Shown piece after piece: positions 40,915 through 46,199 of a stretch of 46,199 bases of DNA (the stretch's first letter is position 1; each line of letters starts with the position of its first letter). Source of the DNA: JAITWN01 sp964581365 (lineage in GTDB: Bacteria > Pseudomonadota > Gammaproteobacteria > SZUA-140); NCBI GenBank assembly GCA_964581365.1, contig CAZOOF010000012.1, positions 1 to 46,199 of the forward strand. The letters are read 5' to 3'. The position numbers and the translations under genes are program-made. The notes below the pieces were generated by a model. The model searched no databases. It saw only the letters and a list, made by a program, of their open reading frames with translations, and had not been told where the DNA came from.

Positions 40915-41379
40915 TCACATCATGGTCTGCAGGTAATTCTGTGCGCCGACGCTGTCGATCAGCGCCAGCTGCGTTTCTATCCAGTCGATATGTTCTTCGG
41001 CCTCCTCGATCTGCTCCACCAGCAGGTCGCGGCTGACGTAATCCTGGATCGACTCGCAGTGCGTCGCGACCGAGACCATCAGCGCGCGCATTTCGATGCG
41101 CATCTGCAGGTCATTTTGCAGCACTTCCTGCGGATGCTCGCCGATCAGCAACTTGCCGAGATCCTGGAGGTTGGGCAAACCCTCAAGGAAAAGCACGCGC
41201 TCGATGAGCGCATCGGCCTCTTTCATCGCCTTGATGGAATACTTGTATTCCCGCTCATTGAGTCCGTCCAGTCCCCAGTTGCGGCACATCCGCGCGTGCA
41301 GGAAGAACTGATTGATGGCGGTGAGCTGCAACTTCAGTACCGAGTTCAGCTGACGGATCGTTTCTTTATCGCCCTGCAT
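40915..41379 (-). CDS. bfr: Bacterioferritin subunit with haem Met but no ferroxidase centre
   Basis: A 154-residue bacterioferritin with Met52 (KAMKEAD) and the conserved LFLEGLPNLQDLGKL segment, but the iron ligands are lost: Gln18, Ala51, Glu54, Arg94 and Ala127; only His130 remains. It can bind haem at the subunit interface but should not oxidise iron. Together with the downstream subunit it fits a two-subunit ferritin as in Neisseria and magnetospirilla. ATG 41379 has AGGAGGG upstream; the longer frame to 41451 is not conserved. First gene of the bfr operon. Confidence 0.93.
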   Translation of the reverse strand: MQGDKETIRQLNSVLKLQLTAINQFFLHARMCRNWGLDGLNEREYKYSIKAMKEADALIERVLFLEGLPNLQDLGKLLIGEHPQEVLQNDLQMRIEMRALMVSVATHCESIQDYVSRDLLVEQIEEAEEHIDWIETQLALIDSVGAQNYLQTMM

Positions 41380-41473
41380 ACCGTGCCCTCCTGCTCTCCT
41401 GCCTTGCCGCCGCCGAGCGGGCGGCCATGGCGGCATTATGGCCAATTTCATGCCTCGTTAAAACCATTGATTT

Positions 41474-41490
41474 TTCAAGTGAAACTTGAA
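41474..41490. promoter_or_regulatory. Inverted repeat in the bfr/bfd divergent region
   Basis: TTCAAGT-GAA-ACTTGAA is a perfect 7 bp inverted repeat about 100 bp upstream of bfr and about 20 bp upstream of the bfd -35 box. It could be a transcription-factor operator; none is assigned. A CATAAT (41435-41440 on the minus strand) may be the bfr -10. Confidence 0.4.
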
Positions 41491-41504
41491 GAGGAGCAGA
41501 GGGA

Positions 41505-41533
41505 TTGACAATAAAGCAAGCGCGAAATACATT
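41505..41533 (+). promoter_or_regulatory. Promoter of bfd-fbpAB
   Basis: A perfect TTGACA (41505-41510), 17 bp spacer and TACATT (41528-41533, 4 of 6) predict a start near 41540, 49 bp before bfd. The Fur box follows the -10 directly. Confidence 0.75.
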
Positions 41534-41552
41534 GATAACCGTTCTCATTTGC
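41534..41552 (+). promoter_or_regulatory. Fur box over the bfd transcription start
   Basis: The 19 bp from 41534 to 41552 begins GATAA and contains TCATT; it matches the 19 bp Fur consensus at 12 positions and the TTCTCATT core seen in many iron-regulated promoters. Lying right after the -10, it would let Fe-Fur block transcription of bfd and probably fbpAB when iron is plentiful. Confidence 0.72.
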
Positions 41553-41588
41553 TAATAGCCATCCAAGCGGTACCCTGAGGAAGCGCTC

Positions 41589-41771
41589 ATGTACGTATGC
41601 ATCTGCAATGCCGTAACCGATCGAGATATCCGTGAAGCAGCCCGCCGGGGCGTGCGTTCGATGGACGCGCTGGGCGATCAGTTGAAGGTCGGCACCTGTT
41701 GCGGCAACTGCCGGGACTGCGCGCAGCGTGTACTGGGCGAGGCCATCTCGGAGAAGCGCTCAGCCGCCTGA
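41589..41771 (+). CDS. bfd: Bacterioferritin-associated ferredoxin
   Basis: A 60-residue BFD-like [2Fe-2S] protein with cluster ligands Cys4, Cys6, Cys38 and Cys41 (MYVCICN, GTCCGNC), aligning one to one with E. coli Bfd. An extra Cys37 sits beside the third ligand and Cys44 nearby. Bfd reduces the ferric core of bacterioferritin through its haem so iron can be released. It is divergent from the bfr pair and lies 62 bp before fbpA, probably in the same Fur-controlled transcript. Confidence 0.93.
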   Translation: MYVCICNAVTDRDIREAARRGVRSMDALGDQLKVGTCCGNCRDCAQRVLGEAISEKRSAA

Positions 41772-41833
41772 TACCTGGGCCTGCGCTCATGCCGAGTGAA
41801 GGGTCGGCACAATAATACTGACAAGGAACCTCG

Positions 41834-42841
41834 ATGCGCGAGATATATCGCAGATGTCTGGGCCTGGTGGCCGGACTGGTTTTTGCCGTTCCCGCCTTCA
41901 GCGCCGACGAAGTCGTCGTCTATTCCAGTCGCACCGAGGAGCTCATCAAGCCGCTCTTCGATCTCTACACCAAGGAGACCGGAGTCCCGATCCGTTACGT
42001 CACTGACAGCGGCGGGCCTCTGCTCGCCCGGCTGAAGGCCGAGGGCGCCAATACGCCGGCGGACGTGCTCATCACGGTCGATGCCGGCAATCTGTGGCAG
42101 GCCGCCGAGAGCGGATTGCTGCAGCCCGTGTCTTCCGCAGTTCTTGCCGCCAGTGTGCCTGCCCATCTGCGTGATCCCGAGGGGCGCTGGTATGGTCTTT
42201 CGCTGCGCGCCCGCACCATTGTTTACAGCACCGAGCGCGTGTCTCCGGACCAACTGTCCAGCTACGAAGATCTGGCACATGAACGCTGGAAGGGGCGGCT
42301 GTGCCTGCGCACCTCGAAGTCGGTCTACAACCAGTCCCTGGTGGCGATGATGATTGCGCGCCTGGGTCAGGAGGAGACGGCCAGGGTGGTGAAGGGCTGG
42401 GTGAACAATCTGGCCACCGCGCCGTTTGCCAATGACACGCGTCTCATGGAAGCGATGGCGGCCGGACAGTGCGATGTCGGCATCGTCAACAGCTACTATT
42501 TTGGTCGCCTGCAGAAAGAGAGGCCGGATGTGCCGCTGGCGCTGTTCTGGCCCAATCAGGGGGAAGGCGAGGGTGTGCATGTCAACGTCGCCGGAGCGGG
42601 GCTCACCCGGTACGCCGGCAATGTCGAGGGCGCGCTCGAGCTGCTCGAATGGCTGTCGGCTCCGGAGGCGCAGCGCATCTTCGCCGCGCGCAACATGGAG
42701 TATCCGGTCAACCCTGAAGTCGAGCCGGACGCGCAACTCGTGCGCTGGGGCGGTTTCCGGCAGGATCCCCGCAACATCGCCGATGCCGGGCGACTGCAGG
42801 CACAGGCGGTGATGCTCATGGATCGGGCGGGATACCGCTGA
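41834..42841 (+). CDS. fbpA: Ferric iron-binding protein of an FbpA-type ABC importer
   Basis: A 335-residue periplasmic binding protein with a Sec signal (LGLVAGLVFAVPAFSADE) and type 1 ferric-binding features: VVVYSSRTEELIKPLF near the start, GLSLRARTIVYS, SVYNQSL and the iron-binding tyrosine pair Tyr221-Tyr222 (NSYYFGRL). It binds Fe3+ in the periplasm and hands it to FbpB. ATG 41834 has AAGGAA upstream. fbpB starts 1 bp after its stop. Confidence 0.94.
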   Translation: MREIYRRCLGLVAGLVFAVPAFSADEVVVYSSRTEELIKPLFDLYTKETGVPIRYVTDSGGPLLARLKAEGANTPADVLITVDAGNLWQAAESGLLQPVSSAVLAASVPAHLRDPEGRWYGLSLRARTIVYSTERVSPDQLSSYEDLAHERWKGRLCLRTSKSVYNQSLVAMMIARLGQEETARVVKGWVNNLATAPFANDTRLMEAMAAGQCDVGIVNSYYFGRLQKERPDVPLALFWPNQGEGEGVHVNVAGAGLTRYAGNVEGALELLEWLSAPEAQRIFAARNMEYPVNPEVEPDAQLVRWGGFRQDPRNIADAGRLQAQAVMLMDRAGYR

Positions 42842-42842
42842 C

Positions 42843-44540
42843 ATGGCGCTGGACTCGCCCGCGCTACACCCCGGTGTCGGACTCGACACCGGGACCGAGC
42901 CTGGCGGGTCCTCTCTGCTTCGCGCGCTGAGACGCTCCTGGCGTCTGCCGAGCCTGCTCCTCGCCGGTGTCGTTGCTTTGCCGCTGCTGGTGGTGTTCGC
43001 CGCCTGGCTGCAGCCTGAAGCGGAGATCTGGCGCCATCTGGCCGACACCGTTCTTGCGGATCTGGTGAAGAATACGCTGGTGCTGGTTGCCGGCGTTGCC
43101 TGCGGCGTGCTCGTCATCGGTGTCGGTCTCGCCTGGCTTACCACCATGTGCGAGTTTCCAGGCCGGCGTTTCTTCGACTGGGCGCTGATGTTGCCCCTGG
43201 CCATGCCGGCCTATGTGCTCGCCTTCGTCGCTGCCGGGTTGTTCGATTATGCGGGCCCGGTGCAGACGGTGCTGCGCGAGCATTTCGGATCCACCGACTG
43301 GGTGCCGGATGTGCGTTCGGCCGGCGGTGTCATTGCCGTCATGACGCTCGTGTTCTATCCCTATGTCTACATGCTGGCGCGCTCAGCCTTTCTCACCCAG
43401 GGCAGGGCGACGCTGGAGGCGGCGCGGACGCTGGGCCTCGGGCCATGGCGGGCGTTCTTTTACGCCGTGCTGCCGATGGCGCGCCCGGCGATCTTTGCCG
43501 GCCTTGCGCTGGCGCTGATGGAAACGCTGGCCGACTTCGGCGCGGTATCGGTCTTCAATTACGACACCTTCACTACGGCGATTTACAAGGCATGGTTCGG
43601 CTTCTTCAGCCTGCAGGCGGCCGCCCAGCTTGCTTCTCTGCTGCTCCTGTTCGTGGGGCTGGCACTGATCACGGAACGCAGCCTGCGCGGCCGGGCCCGC
43701 TTTCATGAAGCCCGTAATGGCGCTCGGGCCCGGCCGCAGCGTCTACGTGGGCCGGGCGCCTGGGCGGCCAGCGGTGCCGCCGCACTGGTGTTCCTGCTGG
43801 CGTTCCTGTTGCCGGTGGCGCAGCTCTCGGTCTGGGCGTTCCATGCATTGACGACGGATATCGATGCCCGTTACTTCGGGATTCTCTTCCATACCCTGCT
43901 GCTGGGCGGCATGGCGGCGCTGCTGACGGTGGCCGGCGCGCTGATTCTTGCCGTCACACGGCGGCGTCAGGCCGATCGCCTCACGCGTGCATCGGTCAGC
44001 GTCGCCACGCTCGGTTATGCCTTGCCCGGCGCCGTGCTCGCGGTCGGCGTCATGGTCGTGCTCACCGGCGTGGACAACGCCTGGGTGGCGTTGATGCGGA
44101 TATTCGACGATCAGTGGAGCGGCCGCCTGCTGGGCGGAACCGTGGTGGCCTTGCTGCTCGCCTACCTGGTGCGTTTCATGGCGGTCGCGTTCGGCCCGAT
44201 CGAAAGCGCGTTCGAGCGCATCCCTCCGTCTCTTACCGAGGCAGCGCGGATGCTGGGCACCGGCCCGCTCGAGTCGGCGCGTCGCATTTATCTGCCGCTG
44301 CTGCGTCCGGGGCTGCTCACTGCCGCCCTGCTGGTGCTGGTCGATGTGATGAAGGAAATGCCGGCCACGCTGATGCTGCGGCCCTTCGGCTGGGACACAC
44401 TGGCCGTTCGCATCTTCGAGCTGACCGCCGAGGGTTACTGGGAGCGTGCTGCCCTGCCGGCGCTGACGCTGGTGCTCATCGGGCTCCTTCCCATAGTGAT
44501 GCTGGTGCGCAGGTCCGCTCGGCAGGCAGGGCAGGGATAA
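42843..44540 (+). CDS. fbpB: Ferric iron ABC permease, fused two-domain FbpB type
   Basis: A 565-residue permease with about 12 helices in two BPD_transp_1 halves, each with its own EAA loop: EAARTLGLGPWRAFFYAVLP (first half) and EAARMLGTGPLESARRIYLP (second). Fusion of the two permease domains is normal for FbpB/SfuB/HitB. It follows fbpA immediately. The expected ATPase gene, fbpC, is not next; mtfA follows after about 100 bp, so the ATPase must be elsewhere or shared. Confidence 0.94.
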   Translation: MALDSPALHPGVGLDTGTEPGGSSLLRALRRSWRLPSLLLAGVVALPLLVVFAAWLQPEAEIWRHLADTVLADLVKNTLVLVAGVACGVLVIGVGLAWLTTMCEFPGRRFFDWALMLPLAMPAYVLAFVAAGLFDYAGPVQTVLREHFGSTDWVPDVRSAGGVIAVMTLVFYPYVYMLARSAFLTQGRATLEAARTLGLGPWRAFFYAVLPMARPAIFAGLALALMETLADFGAVSVFNYDTFTTAIYKAWFGFFSLQAAAQLASLLLLFVGLALITERSLRGRARFHEARNGARARPQRLRGPGAWAASGAAALVFLLAFLLPVAQLSVWAFHALTTDIDARYFGILFHTLLLGGMAALLTVAGALILAVTRRRQADRLTRASVSVATLGYALPGAVLAVGVMVVLTGVDNAWVALMRIFDDQWSGRLLGGTVVALLLAYLVRFMAVAFGPIESAFERIPPSLTEAARMLGTGPLESARRIYLPLLRPGLLTAALLVLVDVMKEMPATLMLRPFGWDTLAVRIFELTAEGYWERAALPALTLVLIGLLPIVMLVRRSARQAGQG

Positions 44541-44609
44541 GCATTCCGGGGGCATACCCCGTCCACTTCATTCCTTTCCGCTTTACTCATTCCCTGCCTG
44601 CTTTTTTCG

Positions 44610-44615
44610 TATACT
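44610..44615 (+). promoter_or_regulatory. Candidate -10 element of mtfA
   Basis: TATACT (5 of 6) lies 28 bp before the mtfA ATG, within a T-rich stretch; no convincing -35 is present. The upstream CGGGG-GCATA-CCCCG hairpin (around 44547-44561) has no T tract and is not called a terminator. Confidence 0.35.
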
Positions 44616-44642
44616 CACCGCTTTCCCTGACATTCCCTCGCT

Positions 44643-45416
44643 ATGCGACGTTTTCGAGAGTGGCGCCGCGGTCGCTGGTTGCAGCGTCATCCCATTCCGG
44701 ATCATCTGTGGACGCACACCCTGGAGCGCGCGCCACTGTTGCGGCAGTTGTCTTCTGCTGACGCTTCGCGTTTGCGGGAGCTGGCGGCCGTGTTCGTGCA
44801 GGAGAAGATCTGGGTCGCCACCGCTGGCCTGAAGATCACGGAGGTAATGCAGATCCGCATTGCTGCGCTTGCGGCGCTGCCGGTGCTCGGACTCGACCTG
44901 GACTGGTATCGCGGCTGGAAGACCATCATTCTCTATCCCGGGGCATTCGTGCAGCGGCGGCAGGAGGTCGACGCCGCCGGGCTGGCGCATCAGTGGGATG
45001 AAGTCCGGGCCGGGGAGGCCTGGGAAGGTGGGCCGGTGGTGCTGTCCTGGACAGACGTGGAGGCATCAGGGAGGTTCGACGGCTATAATGTGGTCATCCA
45101 TGAGCTTGCGCACAAGCTGGACATGCTCAATGGTCCGCCGGACGGGTTCCCGCCGCTGCACCGTGGGATGAGTGTGCGCAGCTGGACGCGAGTGTTCACT
45201 GCCGCTTTCGACGAACTCAACGGGTGGCTGGACCGGGACGAGGAAGCGCCGATCGATCCCTACGCGGCCGAGCATCCAGCCGAATTCTTCTCGGTGCTCA
45301 GCGAGTACTTTTTCGAGCTGCCGGAGGTCCTTTTCGATGTCTGGCCGGAGGTCTACGGCGAGCTTGCTGCCTTTTACCGACAGGATCCGCTGCGCTGGCC
45401 GGGCAGGCAGGGCTGA
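44643..45416 (+). CDS. mtfA: Zinc peptidase of the M90/MtfA family
   Basis: A 257-residue cytosolic metallopeptidase with zinc motif His153-Glu154-x-x-His157 (VIHELAHKLDMLNG) and the downstream acidic ligand in HPAEFFSVLSEYFFE (about Glu214). In E. coli MtfA binds and inactivates the glucose regulator Mlc (DgsA) and has aminopeptidase activity; a Mlc partner is not in this window. It precedes sufB by about 150 bp, in the same direction, with its own weak promoter. Confidence 0.92.
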   Translation: MRRFREWRRGRWLQRHPIPDHLWTHTLERAPLLRQLSSADASRLRELAAVFVQEKIWVATAGLKITEVMQIRIAALAALPVLGLDLDWYRGWKTIILYPGAFVQRRQEVDAAGLAHQWDEVRAGEAWEGGPVVLSWTDVEASGRFDGYNVVIHELAHKLDMLNGPPDGFPPLHRGMSVRSWTRVFTAAFDELNGWLDRDEEAPIDPYAAEHPAEFFSVLSEYFFELPEVLFDVWPEVYGELAAFYRQDPLRWPGRQG

Positions 45417-45442
45417 GGTATCATTTTCCCACCAGCCGGGTA

Positions 45443-45467
45443 AAACTTGACTAAATTAGTCAGGTAT
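45443..45467 (+). promoter_or_regulatory. IscR type 1 box
   Basis: The 25 bp matches the E. coli type 1 IscR consensus at 24 of 25 positions, with the core GACT-AAATT-AGTC and flanking symmetric bases. It overlaps the -35 (TTGACT) of the sufB promoter, the position at which [2Fe-2S] IscR represses. No iscR gene is in the window. Confidence 0.88.
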
Positions 45468-45475
45468 CTTATCGT
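45447..45475 (+). promoter_or_regulatory. sufB promoter
   Basis: TTGACT (45447-45452), a 17 bp spacer and TATCGT (45470-45475) predict a start near 45482, leaving an untranslated leader of about 87 nt before sufB. The -35 lies inside the IscR box. Confidence 0.7.
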
Positions 45476-45568
45476 ACGCCCAATCAGGAGCGTCATTTAT
45501 CCAGCTGATTCTTAATCGAATCGATCGGGCGCTCAGCTTCTGTGCGCCTGTTCGTGCTTGAGGAACAC

Positions 45569-46199
45569 ATGGCCGAATCCAGCAGAAACCTGGAACATCT
45601 CATCGACCGGGAATACGAAGCCGGCTTCGTTACCGACGTCGAGCAGGACAGTCTGCCGCCCGGTCTGAACGAGGACGTGATTCGGCAGATCTCCCGCCTG
45701 AAGGAAGAGCCCGGGTTCATGCTCGAATGGCGACTCCAGGCCTACCGGCACTGGCTGACCATGCGCGAGCCCAAGTGGGCCCACGTCCATTATCCGCCGG
45801 TCGATTTTCAGGCGATCAGCTATTTCTCGCGTCCGCGCCACGACAAGGACCGCCCCAAGAGCCTGGACGAGGTCGATCCCAAGCTGCTCGAGACCTACGA
45901 GAAGCTCGGCATCCCTCTTCGGGAGCGGGAAATGCTTGCCGGCGTTGCGGTGGATGCCGTGTTCGACAGCGTCTCCATTGCCACCACCTATAAGGACAAG
46001 CTCGCCGAGCTCGGCATCATCTTCTGTTCCTTCTCCGAAGCAGTGCGGGAGCACCCCGAGCTGGTGCGCAAGTACCTCGGCACTGTGGTGCCGCACACGG
46101 ACAATTTCTACGCGGCGCTCAATTCGGCGGTGTTCAGCGACGGTTCGTTCGTCTACATTCCGCCCGGCGTGCGTTGTCCGATGGAGCTGTCTACCTATT
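45569..46199 (+). CDS. sufB: SufB Fe-S cluster scaffold (5' part, runs off the window)
   Basis: The first 210 residues of SufB, part of the SufBCD complex that assembles Fe-S clusters under iron or oxidative stress. Conserved stretches: YEAGFVTDVEQDSLPPGLNEDVIRQIS, EWRLQAYRHWLTM, DVDPKLLETYEKLGIP-like, GVAVDAVFDSVS and FSDGSFVYIPPGVRCPMELSTY, which continues past the end. ATG 45569 has GAGGAA upstream. Regulated by the IscR box and probably followed by sufC, sufD and sufS outside the window. Confidence 0.97.
   Translation, partial: MAESSRNLEHLIDREYEAGFVTDVEQDSLPPGLNEDVIRQISRLKEEPGFMLEWRLQAYRHWLTMREPKWAHVHYPPVDFQAISYFSRPRHDKDRPKSLDEVDPKLLETYEKLGIPLREREMLAGVAVDAVFDSVSIATTYKDKLAELGIIFCSFSEAVREHPELVRKYLGTVVPHTDNFYAALNSAVFSDGSFVYIPPGVRCPMELSTY

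Noticed and set aside
41466..41478. TTGAT...CAA near bfr as an FNR box
   Set aside because: The spacing between TTG and CAA is 6 instead of 8 bp, so it does not fit an FNR-type dimer; the overlapping TTCAAGT inverted repeat is a better description.
44547..44561. Hairpin CGGGG-GCATA-CCCCG as terminator of fbpB
   Set aside because: The stem is only 5 bp and no T tract follows directly.

Overview
The window is a 46.2 kb, GC-rich stretch of a draft scaffold; two runs of exactly 100 N (1693-1792 and 2896-2995) mark assembly gaps. Gene content suggests a chemolithoautotrophic gammaproteobacterium, possibly of the Chromatiales/Ectothiorhodospiraceae type: Form II RuBisCO, azurin, NnrS, a SUF gene behind an IscR-type box, heteromeric-type bacterioferritin, glycogen and trehalose genes. 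This placement is an inference from gene content; no rRNA or tRNA was seen. Most small reading frames, and the very long ones antisense to real genes, are GC-driven shadows and are not listed.

Layout. 0-5 kb (minus strand): NnrS, a CBS-pair protein, a MIF-like tautomerase, a gap-broken DUF442-like phosphatase and cbbM with its own terminator. 4.7-5.15 kb holds the cbbM promoter and, on the other strand, a candidate small RNA. 5.1-8.5 kb: a GT4 glycosyltransferase and a glucan debranching enzyme. 8.6-11.3 kb: Nudix/TenI-like fusion, purE, purK. 11.3-13.7 kb: envelope and stress genes (DUF2959 lipoprotein, DUF883, YqjE-like, KGG-repeat protein). 13.9-19.6 kb: a complete five-gene Opp/Dpp-type ABC importer. 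19.7-21.1 kb: azurin and a Crp/Fnr regulator with FNR-type DNA-contact residues but without the Fe-S cysteines.

21.2-36.7 kb is the most unusual part. A tight operon (VTT membrane protein, six-hairpin glycosidase, GT4, a fusion of a type I phosphodiesterase with a DNase I-like EEP domain, GlgX) converges on a phospholipase D/VTT fusion. It is followed by a host-attachment-like protein, a GGDEF protein, GlgC and, on the other strand, DUF5752-TreT. GlgC and TreT together could turn glucose-1-phosphate into trehalose through ADP-glucose. The lipid-type enzymes beside glucosyl-transfer genes suggest, as a hypothesis only, membrane-lipid remodelling.

36.9-46.2 kb is iron and redox: Dps, a large Cache/HAMP/GAF/GGDEF/EAL protein whose start codon lies in a perfect hairpin, two complementary bacterioferritin subunits, divergent bfd-fbpAB behind a Fur box, MtfA, and the start of sufB behind an IscR type 1 box. 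Three FNR/DNR-like palindromes sit in three separate divergent promoter regions (12.07, 32.27 and 36.80 kb), which suggests that part of the window is one oxygen- or NO-responsive regulon.
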